DNA of 64,000 bases from Sulfitobacter sp. LCG007 (GCF_040801785.1 NZ_CP161805.1:2480001-2544000), one strand, 5' to 3'; shown: positions 41,924-51,572, numbered from the stretch's first letter. Translations and numbers: made by a program. The notes: generated by a model from the letters alone, not told the origin.

Positions 41924-44834
41924 GCAGACGTCCTCCTTCGGGATCGACGAAGACCGGGGGGCAGATCTCGACCCTGATGTCGATACCGCGCAGGTGATCG
42001 ACCATCCTCAGGATCTCGCCAAAGCGCTCGGGTCCACGCGTCACGAAGCCGAGGCCGATCGAATGACCGAGCGTCGCGGAATGGGCCACCGAGGTGACAT
42101 AGCCCTGCCCGGTCGCCGCCGTCGCCGCGGCCTCGGGCACGAAGAGATGCGCCCCGGCGGCAAGGCTGTCGCCCGACCTGACCGGGCGCAGTCCGACCAG
42201 CCGCTCGCGGCGGGGATCGGTCAGGCCCTCGCGGGCGGCCATCGTCTTGCCGATGCAATCCTTCGTGGCGCTCACCATTCGCGCCATGCCGATGTCGTGC
42301 GCGGTGGTCCTGCCGTGAATCTCGGCATGGGTGATGTGGCCCTTCTCGATGCGCAGCACGTTCAGCGCCTCCATCCCGTAGGCCCCGCCCCCCATCGCCT
42401 CGGCCCTCTCGACCAGCAGGCGGAAAACGCTCGCGCCATAGCGCGACGGAACAGCCAGCTCATAGGCATGCTCGCCGGAAAACGAGATGCGGAAGAGGCG
42501 TGCGCCGATACCGCCGACCGAGACCGGACCGCAGGCCATGAAGGGCCAGCCCTCGCCGTCGATCGGCGCATCCAGCAGATCGTTCAACAGCGCGCGTGAG
42601 CGGGGCCCGGCCACGGCGAACTGTGCCCATTGCTCGGTCGCCGAGGTGAACCGCACATCGAGATCGGGCCGCAGACACTGGCTGACGAATTCCAGATGGC
42701 GCATCACCTGCCCGGCCGCCGCGGTGGTGGTCGTCATCAGATAGTGGTTCTCGCCCAGCCGCGCGCAGGTGCCGTCATCCATCACGAAGCCGTCCTCGCG
42801 CAGCATAAGCCCATAGCGCACGCGTCCCTGCGGAAGCGTCGAGAAGGTGTTGGTGTAGACGAAATCGAGGAACGCGCCGACATCCGGGCCCTGCAGGTCG
42901 ATCTTGCCAAGCGTCGAGACGTCGCAAACGCCGACCGCGTTGCGCACAAAGCGCACCTCGCGGTCGCAGGACTGGCGCCAGTCATCCTCTCCTGCCGTCG
43001 GAAAGTAGGACGGGCGGTACCAGAGCCCCGCCTCGATCATCGGCGCGCCCTTCCGTAGCGCGAACTTGTGCGACGTGGTGTAGCGTTCGGGCGCGAACCC
43101 CTTGCCGCGCCCCCCCGCTCCCATCGCGGCGATGCTCACCGGAACATAGGGCGGACGGAAGGTTGTCGTCCCGGTCTCGGGGATGCCGCGTCCGGTGGCA
43201 TCCGCCAGTACGGCCAGCGCCGCGACATTCGAGCTCTTGCCCTGATCGGTGGCCATGCCTTGCGTCGTGTAGCGCTTCATATGCTCAACCGAGACGAAGT
43301 TTTCGGCGGCGGCCTGCTTCACGTCCTTCACCGTTACGTCGTTCTGGAAATCGAGCCAGGCGCGACCCTTTCCCGGCACCGCCCAGAGCGGCGAAATGCG
43401 GTAGGGATCGTCCTCGGCCTCGGGCAGCGGGACGCGCCGGGTCTTCAGCCCGAGATCCTTCAGTGCCGCCTTTGCGGCCTTCGCGCCGGCGGCAAGGCAG
43501 CCGGCGGTCGAGAAGACGCCCGCACAGGCTCCGGCCGCTTCCAATCCGGGCACCGTTCCCGGCGTCGGCAGGAAACTCGCGGTTCCGTCATCCCAGGACG
43601 GACGACCGCCGGTATGGCAGGTCAGGTGCAGCGTCGGGTTCCAGCCTCCCGAGACGGCTAAACAATCGGCCTCGACCCGGAACTCTCCGCTGGCGCCGCG
43701 CACGGTGATCGCCTCCAGCCCCAACCTTCCGCTGCTGCCCGAAACGACGGCGCCCGTGTGCACCGGCGCACCGGCGAAGGGCACCAGCACATCGGACCGG
43801 CTGTCGATCACCGCCGTGACCTCGACCCCCGCCTCCAGCAGGTCCGCCGCGGTGCGGTGCGCGTCGTCGTTGTTGCCGAAGACCGCAACCCGCTGGCCCG
43901 CGACGACGCCATAGCGGTTGAGGTAGGTACGCACGGCACTCGCCGTCATGATGCCGGGCCTGTCGTTGTCGCGGAAGGCCACCGGGCGCTCGACCGCGCC
44001 GGCAGCGAGAATTGCGCGCTTGGCAACGATGCGCCAGAAGCACTCGCGCACGCGCGCCCCCGGCGGCACCCGCTCCAGCGCCCCATATGTGCCTTGGTCA
44101 TAGGCCCCGGTGATGGTCGTGCGCGGCATCAGACGGACATTGTCCATCCCGGCAAGCTCCGCCACGGTTTCCGCCGCCCAGCCGCTTGCGGGGATCCCGT
44201 CGACCGCGAAGCTTTCGCCGTTGAGCCGCCCGCCCATCAGGCTGTCCTCGTCGGCCAGGATCACGTCGGCCCCTGCCTTCGCGGCGACCAGCGCCGCCAT
44301 GAGCCCGGTCGGTCCAGCGCCGATCACCAAAAGGTCGCAGAAGGCCCATGCCTTCTCGCTGCGGTCTGGCCCCGCCGTCTTGCTCAGCGCGCCAAGTCCC
44401 GCGGCCCGCCGGATCAGCGGCTCGTAGAGCCGTTCCCAGAAGCCGCGGGGCCACATGAAGGTCTTGTAGTAGAAGCCGGCGCCAAGGAAGGGCCAGGCCA
44501 GATCGTTGACGGCCATGGCGTCGAAGCGCAGCGAAGGCCAAGCGTTCTGGCTGAACACCTCCAGTCCCGCGCTGATCTCCTGCACCGTCGCGCGCAGGTT
44601 CGGTTCGGCCTCGATGCCCCGGCCCACGGTCACCAGCGCATTCGGCTCGGCGCTGCAGGCGGTCAGGGGGCCGCGCGGGCGGTGATACTTGAACGAGCGC
44701 GCCATCAGGCGCTGGTCGCTCGCCAGCAGCGCAGAGGCGATGGTATCGCCCGCGAACCCAGCCTGTTCGACACCGTCGAAGCTGAACCGCAGGGGCGTGC
44801 TGCGGTCGATCAATCCCTTGCCGTCGACCCTCAT
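41916..44834 (-). CDS. soxA: Sarcosine oxidase alpha subunit
   Basis: A 972-residue multidomain subunit. Residues near 1-100 form a ferredoxin-like plug (KGLIDRSTPLRFSFDGVEQA). A pyridine-nucleotide-disulphide fold with FCDLLVIGAGPTGLMAALVA and DNDRPGIMTASAVRTYLNRY binds NAD+. From about residue 600 a GcvT/aminomethyltransferase domain with a tetrahydrofolate site occupies the C-terminus (GDSLAAGAHLFVPE is in its last barrel). Its start overlaps the soxD stop by four bases, and it overlaps soxG. The full length equals that of known SoxA proteins. Confidence 0.95.
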   Translation of the reverse strand: MRVDGKGLIDRSTPLRFSFDGVEQAGFAGDTIASALLASDQRLMARSFKYHRPRGPLTACSAEPNALVTVGRGIEAEPNLRATVQEISAGLEVFSQNAWPSLRFDAMAVNDLAWPFLGAGFYYKTFMWPRGFWERLYEPLIRRAAGLGALSKTAGPDRSEKAWAFCDLLVIGAGPTGLMAALVAAKAGADVILADEDSLMGGRLNGESFAVDGIPASGWAAETVAELAGMDNVRLMPRTTITGAYDQGTYGALERVPPGARVRECFWRIVAKRAILAAGAVERPVAFRDNDRPGIMTASAVRTYLNRYGVVAGQRVAVFGNNDDAHRTAADLLEAGVEVTAVIDSRSDVLVPFAGAPVHTGAVVSGSSGRLGLEAITVRGASGEFRVEADCLAVSGGWNPTLHLTCHTGGRPSWDDGTASFLPTPGTVPGLEAAGACAGVFSTAGCLAAGAKAAKAALKDLGLKTRRVPLPEAEDDPYRISPLWAVPGKGRAWLDFQNDVTVKDVKQAAAENFVSVEHMKRYTTQGMATDQGKSSNVAALAVLADATGRGIPETGTTTFRPPYVPVSIAAMGAGGRGKGFAPERYTTSHKFALRKGAPMIEAGLWYRPSYFPTAGEDDWRQSCDREVRFVRNAVGVCDVSTLGKIDLQGPDVGAFLDFVYTNTFSTLPQGRVRYGLMLREDGFVMDDGTCARLGENHYLMTTTTAAAGQVMRHLEFVSQCLRPDLDVRFTSATEQWAQFAVAGPRSRALLNDLLDAPIDGEGWPFMACGPVSVGGIGARLFRISFSGEHAYELAVPSRYGASVFRLLVERAEAMGGGAYGMEALNVLRIEKGHITHAEIHGRTTAHDIGMARMVSATKDCIGKTMAAREGLTDPRRERLVGLRPVRSGDSLAAGAHLFVPEAAATAATGQGYVTSVAHSATLGHSIGLGFVTRGPERFGEILRMVDHLRGIDIRVEICPPVFVDPEGGRLRG

Positions 44835-45100
44835 GCCTTCTCCGCTATGTCAGATGCCAGGGCCGTCCCGATCACTTCATGGGTCAGCGTGTTGCGCGTG
44901 ACCACGACCCAGGCGCCGCAGCCCGCCTCATGCTGCCAGAGGTCACCGATTTCGCCCGCGATGTTGTCGCGCAGATGCAGGTAGTCGTCCCATGTCTCGG
45001 CTCCGGCATCGGACCCAGGCCGGTCAAGATCGCTCGCCGCGCCCTTGTAGTAGAACTCGCGACGGTCCCGCGCGCCGCAGATCGGACAGACAATCCTCAT
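44831..45100 (-). CDS. soxD: Sarcosine oxidase delta subunit
   Basis: An 89-residue zinc protein of the complex. MRIVCPICGARD gives C5 and C8, and WQHEAGCGAWVVVTRNT gives H57 and C61, the four ligands of SoxD; GAASDLDRP and WDDYLHLRDN are also typical. It lies between soxB and soxA; the stop overlaps the soxA start. Confidence 0.95.
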   Translation of the reverse strand: MRIVCPICGARDRREFYYKGAASDLDRPGSDAGAETWDDYLHLRDNIAGEIGDLWQHEAGCGAWVVVTRNTLTHEVIGTALASDIAEKA

Positions 45101-45134
45101 GAATGCATCGCCTTGATGTTCATCACCCTTCGCC

Positions 45135-46391
45135 TCAATGCAGGTTGTGCTGAGAGCCGGTGCCCTCTTCGTCCATGAGCCCGCGCCCGGTCCGGAAGCG
45201 GTCGAGCCGGAACTTCGCCGCGCTCGGATGCGGACGGTCCGTCGCGATCAGATGCGCCAGGGCAAAGCCCGAGGCCGGCACGGCCTTGAAACCGCCATAG
45301 CACCAGCCGCAATCGAGATAGAGCCCCTCGGTCCCGGTCCGGTCGATGATGGGCGAGCCGTCGGGCGTCATGTCCATGATCCCGCCCCATGAACGCAGGA
45401 CTTTCGCCTTGCCGATCATCGGCATCAGCGTCATGCCGGCCTCCATCACATGCTCGACGATGGGCAGGTTGCCGCGCGCGGCGTAGGAGGCGTAGAAATC
45501 GAGGTCGCCCCCGAAGACGAGGCCGCCCTTGTCGGACTGGCTGATGTAGAAATGCCCCATGCCGTAGCTGATGACGTGATCCACGACAGGCTTCAGACCC
45601 TCGGTCACGAAGGCCTGCAAGACGTGGCTTTCGATCGGCAGGCGCATCCCGGCCATCGCCGCGACCTGGCTCGAACGGCCCGCAACGACGATACCCACCT
45701 TCTTCGCGCGGATCGCCCCGCGCGTGGTCTGCACACCGCGCACCTTGCCGTTCTCGATGTCGATTCCGGTGACTTCGCACTGCTGGATCAGGTCGACCCC
45801 GCGCCGGTCGGCTCCGCGCGCATAGCCCCAGGCCACCGCGTCATGGCGCGCGGTGCCACCCCTCGGGTGCAGCAGGCCGCCGTAGATCGGAAAGCGCGTG
45901 TTGTTGAAATCGAGATAGGGCAGATGCCTGCGCACCCCCTCGCGGTCCAGCAGGATCGCATCGTCGCCCTGGTTGATCATCGCATTGCCGCGCCGGACGA
46001 AGGCATCGCGCTGGCCGTCTGAGTGGAAGAGATTGATGAGACCGCGCTGGGAATGCATCACGTTGTAGTTGAGGTCTTTCTCGAGCCCCTCCCAGAGCTT
46101 CAGCGAATGGCTGTAGAATTCGGAATTCCCCGGCAGGAAATAGTTTGCCCGCACGATGGTTGTGTTTCGCCCGACATTGCCGCCGCCGAGATAGCCTTTC
46201 TCGAGCACCGCGACATTGGTGATGCCATGGTTGCGGGCAAGGTAATAGGCCGTCGAGAGACCATGCCCGCCGCCCCCGATGATGACCACGTCATATTCGG
46301 ACTTCGGCGCAGGGTCGCGCCAATGGGCGTTCCAGCCGCGGTTGCCCGTCAGCCCTTCACGAAAAACGCGAAAACCGGAAAAGCCCATCAT
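45135..46391 (-). CDS. soxB: Sarcosine oxidase beta subunit
   Basis: A 418-residue flavoprotein. The FAD-binding motif is DVVIIGGGGHGLSTAYYLAR at about residue 34. The stretch GGLLHPRGGTARHDAVAWGY should hold the histidine that links FMN covalently between the alpha and beta subunits; the assignment of which His is by analogy. Amine oxidation takes place here. It is the first gene of the run, preceded by a 260-base gap in which I see no gene or recognised operator. The operon allows use of sarcosine from glycine betaine or creatine. Confidence 0.95.
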   Translation of the reverse strand: MMGFSGFRVFREGLTGNRGWNAHWRDPAPKSEYDVVIIGGGGHGLSTAYYLARNHGITNVAVLEKGYLGGGNVGRNTTIVRANYFLPGNSEFYSHSLKLWEGLEKDLNYNVMHSQRGLINLFHSDGQRDAFVRRGNAMINQGDDAILLDREGVRRHLPYLDFNNTRFPIYGGLLHPRGGTARHDAVAWGYARGADRRGVDLIQQCEVTGIDIENGKVRGVQTTRGAIRAKKVGIVVAGRSSQVAAMAGMRLPIESHVLQAFVTEGLKPVVDHVISYGMGHFYISQSDKGGLVFGGDLDFYASYAARGNLPIVEHVMEAGMTLMPMIGKAKVLRSWGGIMDMTPDGSPIIDRTGTEGLYLDCGWCYGGFKAVPASGFALAHLIATDRPHPSAAKFRLDRFRTGRGLMDEEGTGSQHNLH

Positions 46392-46651
46392 TCGTCTCCG
46401 TCTCTGGCTGGGGCAAGCTAGCCGCCCGCCGCCGGAGTATCAACGCAGGCTCTGCGAACGCACCCGTATTGCGACGCCTCCGTGACGATTTGCGCGTCAA
46501 TCGGCGGTTTCCGGCGCGACCGGGCCGTGCGGCAGACCCCTGCCCGGACCGCTGGCAAGCATGGTACGGCGGATCATCGGCTCATCGCCGGCCCGGCTGC
46601 CCGCGCCCCGCCTGCGCGGTCAATACCGCCCCGGGGCGCGCCAGTGGCGAC

Positions 46652-48094
46652 TCACAGGCCCTTCGCGCGGTAGCTGTCGGCGACCTTGCCGATGGCGACG
46701 AGATAGGCGGCCGTGCGCAGATCCTCGACGTCATCGCGCCCGTGCCAGACATTGGCCATGGAATCGTAGGCGATGCGCATGGTGTCATCGAGCCCCGAGC
46801 GCACGAGTTCCAGTTCGCCAGCGCCGCGCAGGTAGCGTTCCTTGAAGCCGGGGCTCAGCGACCAGCCGAGATCCTTGTCCCTGGACAGCCGCTCGAGTTC
46901 GTCGATCAGCAACTGGTGGCGCGATTCCTCCTGGCGGCGCTGCATCCGTCCGAACCTGATATGGCTGAGGTTCTTGACCCATTCGAAGTAGCTCACCGTC
47001 ACGCCGCCCGCGTTGGCGTACATGTCGGGAATCAGGATCGTGCCCTTCTCGCGCAGGATCTGGTCCGCGCCGGCGGTCACCGGTCCGTTGGCGGCCTCGA
47101 TGATGAGCGGCGCCTTGATGCGTTCGGCGTTATGCAGGTTGATCACACCCTCCAGCGCCGCCGGCACGAGGATGTCGCAGGGTTCTTCCAGCACACTCGC
47201 GCCATCGGCCACATGATGAAGGTCGGAATAGCCCGAGATCCCGCCATGCTTTGCGATCCAGGCCTGCACCCGGTCGACGTCAAAGCCCTTCTCGTCGAAA
47301 AGCGCGCCGTCGCGCTCGATGATGCCGATGATCCGGCAGCCGTCCTCCTCGCTCAGGAACTTGGCGGCGTGATAGCCCACATTTCCGAGACCCTGCACAA
47401 TCACGCGCTTGCCTTCGAGGTCGCCGCTCAGCCCGGCCTTGCGCAGGCCTTCGGCGTCACGGAAGAACGCGCGCAGGGCATATTGCACCCCGCGTCCCGT
47501 GGCCTCGACGCGTCCGGCGATGCCGCCAGCGTTCAGCGGCTTGCCGGTGACGCAGGCATTGCTGTTGATGTCCGTGGTATGCATGCGCCTGTACTGATCG
47601 GCGATCCAGGCCATCTCGCGCTCTCCCGTGCCCATGTCCGGGGCGGGAACATTCTGGCTCGGATTTATCAGATCGCGCTTGATCAGCTCGTAGGCGAAGC
47701 GTCGGGTGATGAGTTCGAGCTCGTGCTCGTCATATTGCCGCGGGTCGATGCAGAGCCCGCCCTTGGAGCCGCCGAAGGGCGCCTCGACCAGGGCGCATTT
47801 GTAGGTCATCAGCGCCGCGAGCGCCTCGACCTCGTCCTGATGGACCGTCGGCGCGTAGCGGATCCCGCCCTTGACAGGCTCCATATGTTCCGAATGGACC
47901 GAACGGTAGCCCGTGAAGGTATGGATCTGGCCGCGCAGGCGCACCCCGAAACGCACGGTATAGGTCGAGTTGCAGACCCGGATCTTCTCTTCCAGGCCGG
48001 GCGAAAGGTCCATCAGCGCCACGGCGCGGTTGAACATCTGATCGACGCTCTCGCGAAAGCTGGGTTCGGTCAGGTGCTGGTTCACGGCTGCCAT
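46652..48094 (-). CDS. gdhA: Glu/Leu/Phe/Val-type amino acid dehydrogenase (glutamate dehydrogenase)
   Basis: A 480-residue dehydrogenase. KGGIRYAPTVHQDEVEALA and APFGGSKGGLCIDPRQYDEH carry the substrate and catalytic lysines of the family (K99 and K111), and GKRVIVQGLGNVGYHAAKFL is the NAD(P)-binding Rossmann start. The length and the internal pattern fit glutamate dehydrogenase, which turns over glutamate and 2-oxoglutarate plus ammonia. A CtrA-type box is 67 bases before the start codon. The gene is otherwise monocistronic. Confidence 0.92.
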   Translation of the reverse strand: MAAVNQHLTEPSFRESVDQMFNRAVALMDLSPGLEEKIRVCNSTYTVRFGVRLRGQIHTFTGYRSVHSEHMEPVKGGIRYAPTVHQDEVEALAALMTYKCALVEAPFGGSKGGLCIDPRQYDEHELELITRRFAYELIKRDLINPSQNVPAPDMGTGEREMAWIADQYRRMHTTDINSNACVTGKPLNAGGIAGRVEATGRGVQYALRAFFRDAEGLRKAGLSGDLEGKRVIVQGLGNVGYHAAKFLSEEDGCRIIGIIERDGALFDEKGFDVDRVQAWIAKHGGISGYSDLHHVADGASVLEEPCDILVPAALEGVINLHNAERIKAPLIIEAANGPVTAGADQILREKGTILIPDMYANAGGVTVSYFEWVKNLSHIRFGRMQRRQEESRHQLLIDELERLSRDKDLGWSLSPGFKERYLRGAGELELVRSGLDDTMRIAYDSMANVWHGRDDVEDLRTAAYLVAIGKVADSYRAKGL

Positions 48095-48160
48095 CCTTGT
48101 GCTGCTGCTGCCCGCCCGGCAGCCTGAGTCGTTTCTTCCAAGCCTATGGTCGCGATCTTC

Positions 48161-48176
48161 TTAATGCCACATTAAC
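48161..48176. promoter_or_regulatory. CtrA-type binding site
   Basis: TTAA-TGCCACA-TTAAC, an exact match to the TTAA-N7-TTAAC consensus of the cell-cycle and motility regulator CtrA. It lies between the divergent gdhA (67 bases upstream of its start) and tadG-like (231 bases upstream). The 312-base gap also holds the inverted repeat at 48323-48335; no other gene is seen in it. Confidence 0.7.
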
Positions 48177-48322
48177 AGGCATTTTCGCCCCGATAAGCGC
48201 ATGTCGCCATTCGGCCTTCTTTCGGTACCCGCGAATCCCCGCGGCACGGGCCCCGAACACGGGGGTCAGCCTTACCGAAGCGCGAAAAACCGTTGATTTC
48301 GACATAGAACCGCAACGCCAGA

Positions 48323-48335
48323 GCCAAATTTTGGC
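48323..48335. promoter_or_regulatory. Inverted repeat upstream of the tadG-like gene
   Basis: GCCAAA-T-TTTGGC, a perfect 6-bp inverted repeat with a one-base centre, 72 bases before the ATG of the VWA gene and just before a T-rich stretch. It may be an operator; no regulator can be named. Confidence 0.35.
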
Positions 48336-48406
48336 CATAGTTTTTTCCGATTTTCCCATGTCAGCGTGGGCCATTTGCGCCCGGAGACCGGATCTAGGGA
48401 CGAGAC

Positions 48407-49891
48407 ATGAGGAATGCATCGACCTTGAGGGCGCAAGTCGACCTGGGATCATCGCTGCGTCGCCAGCTGAGCCATTTCGTGCGCCGGGACGACGGGGCGA
48501 TGACCCTCCTTGCCTGCTTCATCATCCTGATGATGGTGCTTGTCTGCGGCATCGGCGTCGACCTCATGCACAACGAAATGGACCGGACGCGGCTTCAGAA
48601 CACCATGGACCGCGCCGTTCTCGCTGCCGCGGACCTCGATCAGACGCTCGATCCGAAGAGCGTCGTGGAAGACTACTTCCAGAAGGCCGGAATGCGCGAC
48701 TACCTCACGAATGTCGAGGTCTCGGCGGGGCTCGGATACCGTGAGGTAAATGCCAGCGCCCGCATGGTCACGAGGACGCAGTTCATGCATCGACTGGGAA
48801 CGCCGGAATTGCCCGTTCCCGCCAGCAGCGAGGCGACGGAGCGCGTGCCGAATGTCGAGATCTCGCTGGTGCTCGATATTTCCGGCTCGATGAAGAACAA
48901 CGACAAGATCGAGAACCTGCGCGAGGCGGCTCAAATCTTCGTGAATACCGTTATCCGGCCCGAAACCGAAGGTCAGGTCTCGCTTTCCATCGTGCCCTAT
49001 TCCGAGCACGTGAATGTCGGCGAGGAAATATTCGACAGCCTGAACGTGAACCAGAAGCACGACTATTCGTACTGCCTCGAGGTTCCGGATTCTTTCTACG
49101 GGACGACGGCCGTGAATACGTCCTATATCTATGAGCAGATGCAGTTCTTCCAGTTCAACTACTATTCCAACGAAAGCGGTTACCAGGCCAACACCACCTA
49201 CGATACGGTCTGCCCCCGATACTGGTACGAGCAGATCAGACCCATCAGCGAGAACGCCAGCGAGATCAATACGCAGATCCAGAACCTCAAGCCGCGGGCC
49301 GGCACTTCCATTTTCATGGGCATGAAATGGGCCGTTTCGCTGCTGGATCCCAGTTTTCGCGAAGTCACCGCCGACCTTGTCAGCAGCGGGGCGGTCGAGG
49401 CTGAATTCTCGAACCGGCCAGTGGATTACGGCGACGAGGAAACGCTCAAGACAGTCGTGCTGATGACGGACGGGCAGAATGACAAGACCCACAGGATCAA
49501 CGCCCAGTACTACGATATAGACACCGATGAGAGGTTCTGGTCCCTTGATGAGGACCTGTACGCCGATCAATCCGAAGCGGCGTACTGGCACGTCAACAAC
49601 TTCCAGTACTATCTGAACAGATACGTGAGTTCATATAAGCGTTCGAGCTACTACTACCAGAAATACAGCGCAGCGCAGGGCGACCTCCTCCTCGACACTA
49701 TCTGCGACGCCGCCAAGGAAAAGGGGATCGTGATCTGGGCGGTCGGTTTCGAGACCACCGATCACGGCGCCGAGCAGATGCGCAACTGCGCATCCAGCGA
49801 AAGCCATTTCTTCCGTGTCGAGGGCACCGAGATCCAGAGCGCCTTCCAGACCATCGCGCGCCAGATCAATCAGCTGAGGCTGACATTGTGA
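48407..49891 (+). CDS. TadG-like pilus assembly protein with VWA domain
   Basis: A 494-residue protein. A cytoplasmic N-terminus ends in RRDDGAMTLLACFIILMMVL, the TadE/TadG-type membrane helix (residues 31-50). The periplasmic part has a von Willebrand A domain with MIDAS LVLDISGSM (D157, S159, S161) and TVVLMTDGQND. Within this domain lies an insertion rich in Tyr, Asn and Phe (EQMQFFQFNYYSNESGY, SYKRSSYYYQKYSAAQ). Proteins of this kind belong to tight-adherence (Flp) pilus systems. It heads a run of three Tad-like genes; the pilin, prepilin peptidase and secretion ATPase are not in the window. Confidence 0.84.
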   Translation: MRNASTLRAQVDLGSSLRRQLSHFVRRDDGAMTLLACFIILMMVLVCGIGVDLMHNEMDRTRLQNTMDRAVLAAADLDQTLDPKSVVEDYFQKAGMRDYLTNVEVSAGLGYREVNASARMVTRTQFMHRLGTPELPVPASSEATERVPNVEISLVLDISGSMKNNDKIENLREAAQIFVNTVIRPETEGQVSLSIVPYSEHVNVGEEIFDSLNVNQKHDYSYCLEVPDSFYGTTAVNTSYIYEQMQFFQFNYYSNESGYQANTTYDTVCPRYWYEQIRPISENASEINTQIQNLKPRAGTSIFMGMKWAVSLLDPSFREVTADLVSSGAVEAEFSNRPVDYGDEETLKTVVLMTDGQNDKTHRINAQYYDIDTDERFWSLDEDLYADQSEAAYWHVNNFQYYLNRYVSSYKRSSYYYQKYSAAQGDLLLDTICDAAKEKGIVIWAVGFETTDHGAEQMRNCASSESHFFRVEGTEIQSAFQTIARQINQLRLTL

Positions 49892-50424
49892 TTTCGCGTC
49901 TGGCAACGTTCATCGACGAGTTCCGTCGCGAAGAAGACGCGCAGATCGTCATCGAATTCATGGTGATGTTTCCGCTGATCTTCACGCTCTTCATGACCTC
50001 CGTCGAGATGGGGATCTATTCCTTCCGTCAGGTCTTTCTCGACCGTGGCCTCGACATGGCCGTGCGCGAGATCCGCCTGTCGACCGGCGAGATTCATACG
50101 CATGACGAGATAAAGGAGCGGGTCTGCGCCTACGCGGGTTTCCTGGATAACTGCGATCAGACGCTGCGGCTCGAAATGACCCCGATAAATGTTCGCGGCT
50201 TCTCGGGACTCGCCGAAGAGGCGGACTGCATCGACCTCTCCGCCACCCCCGAACCGCCGCGGCTGTTCGCTCCGGGGTCGGACCATCAGCTGATGGTGCT
50301 GCGCGCCTGCGTCAAGATCGACCCGGTCTTTCCGACCACCGGTCTGGGCCGACATTTCGCCAAGGACGGTGCGGGCAAGGTCCAGATGATCGCCACCTCC
50401 GCATTCGTGCAGGAGCCTCAGTGA
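49888..50424 (+). CDS. TadE-like pseudopilin protein
   Basis: A 178-residue protein. FRREEDAQIVIEFMVMFPLI, with a glutamate at a prepilin-peptidase-like position before a hydrophobic helix (IEFMVMFPLIFTLFMTSVEM), is the TadE signature. GTG 49888 overlaps the previous stop by four bases (GTGA). The periplasmic part has several paired cysteines (RVCAYAGFLDNC, DCIDLSATPEP, RACVKIDPVFP) that may form disulphides. It is the second of the three Tad-like genes. Confidence 0.83.
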   Translation: MISRLATFIDEFRREEDAQIVIEFMVMFPLIFTLFMTSVEMGIYSFRQVFLDRGLDMAVREIRLSTGEIHTHDEIKERVCAYAGFLDNCDQTLRLEMTPINVRGFSGLAEEADCIDLSATPEPPRLFAPGSDHQLMVLRACVKIDPVFPTTGLGRHFAKDGAGKVQMIATSAFVQEPQ

Positions 50425-50981
50425 TGGCGCTCCCTCGCGCTGTCCGGTGTCGCATCGCCCGCTTCTCGCGCGGTCAGGACGGAAGCATCGCCATCGAGGC
50501 CGTGATCATCCTGCCGGCGATCTTCATGGCGCTGATGGTGATGCTCTCGACCTTCGACGCCTACCGCCAACACGCCATCAACCAGAAGGCCGCCTATACC
50601 ATCGGCGACCTCATCTCGCGTCAGACCACACCGATGGACAGCCAGTTCCTGATCGGGGCGCGGTCGCTCTTCGACTACCTGACGCGGTCTTCTCAGCCCA
50701 GCAGCATCCGGGTCACGTCGGTGGGATGGGACGCGGACTCGGGCCAGTTCGCGCTTGACTGGTCCCGCAGCGTCGGCGCGAAGCCGCAAGCGACCAGCGA
50801 GGATGTGAGGGAATGGAAGGACAGACTTCCCGCCATGGCCGAGGGCGATTACATCACCGTGGTCGAAACCTGGAGCGAATACGACGCACCCTTCAGCATC
50901 GGCCTGCAGGACGAGGATATCGTGAACTACATCTTCACCCGGCCCCGCTACGCCTCGCCGGTGCACTGGAGCGGTTCCTGA
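50424..50981 (+). CDS. Second TadE-like protein
   Basis: A 185-residue protein from ATG 50424, which overlaps the previous stop by one base (a GTG one codon upstream is possible). RGQDGSIAIEAVIILPAIFM is again the TadE-type membrane helix with its glutamate. The periplasmic part shows no cysteine pairs and reads NQKAAYTIGDLISRQTTPMD. It forms with its two upstream neighbours a set of minor pilins or anchoring proteins. Its stop is three bases from the convergent gene's stop. Confidence 0.82.
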   Translation: MALPRAVRCRIARFSRGQDGSIAIEAVIILPAIFMALMVMLSTFDAYRQHAINQKAAYTIGDLISRQTTPMDSQFLIGARSLFDYLTRSSQPSSIRVTSVGWDADSGQFALDWSRSVGAKPQATSEDVREWKDRLPAMAEGDYITVVETWSEYDAPFSIGLQDEDIVNYIFTRPRYASPVHWSGS

Positions 50982-50984
50982 CCT

Positions 50985-51470
50985 TCAGTCGTTGCGACGC
51001 GCGATCAGCGCCGCGATGATCTCGGCCATCGCCCGCGTTTCGCGCGCCGAGGCAAGTCCGCCCACACCGATCCGTCGCCCCATCCGCCACCAGAGCCCCG
51101 GACGCCAGGCACGGCCTTCCGATGTTGACACCCTGAGCAGGAAGCCGTTCGAGGGCTTGAAGGCCAGAAAGCTGCGGTCGACACCCAGCATGTCCTGCAC
51201 CCGCGCAAGCCGGATACCCGCGCTGTCGCGCAATTCTTCGGCCGTCAGCTCAAGACCTTCGCGGGTACTGCGGCGCATCTTCTCGCCCATCCACAGCGCA
51301 CCGGCACCGGTTGCGATCAGGAACAGCTGCCAGCCGGGCTCGGGCGGTCGGGAGACGGCGATGTAAAGCAGCATGGCCCCGAGGCAGAGCAACGCCGCGA
51401 TCCCGATGGCGCGCCGCCCCGGCGCCGCATCCACCCGCGCGAGGATCTCGTTCTCACCGCCGTCATGCAT
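50985..51470 (-). CDS. Small membrane protein of unknown function
   Basis: A 161-residue protein with two membrane helices (IGIAALLCLGAMLLYIAV and GWQLFLIATGAGALWMGE) followed by a cytoplasmic part with SFLAFKPSNGFLLRVSTSEG and a final MAEIIAALIARR helix. It looks like a PH-like or YcxB-like small domain on a membrane anchor, but I cannot name the family. ATG 51468-51470 has a GGAG eight bases upstream. Convergent with the third Tad-like gene. Confidence 0.68.
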   Translation of the reverse strand: MHDGGENEILARVDAAPGRRAIGIAALLCLGAMLLYIAVSRPPEPGWQLFLIATGAGALWMGEKMRRSTREGLELTAEELRDSAGIRLARVQDMLGVDRSFLAFKPSNGFLLRVSTSEGRAWRPGLWWRMGRRIGVGGLASARETRAMAEIIAALIARRND

Positions 51471-51572
51471 ATGCCGTCTCCGCCGTTGTCCCGTACCCAT
51501 GCGGAGCTAGCCTTCCCCGCCGGTCCGGCACAAGGGCTATCGTCGCCCTGCCCGGAGGTGCGGCGCTCCCGA

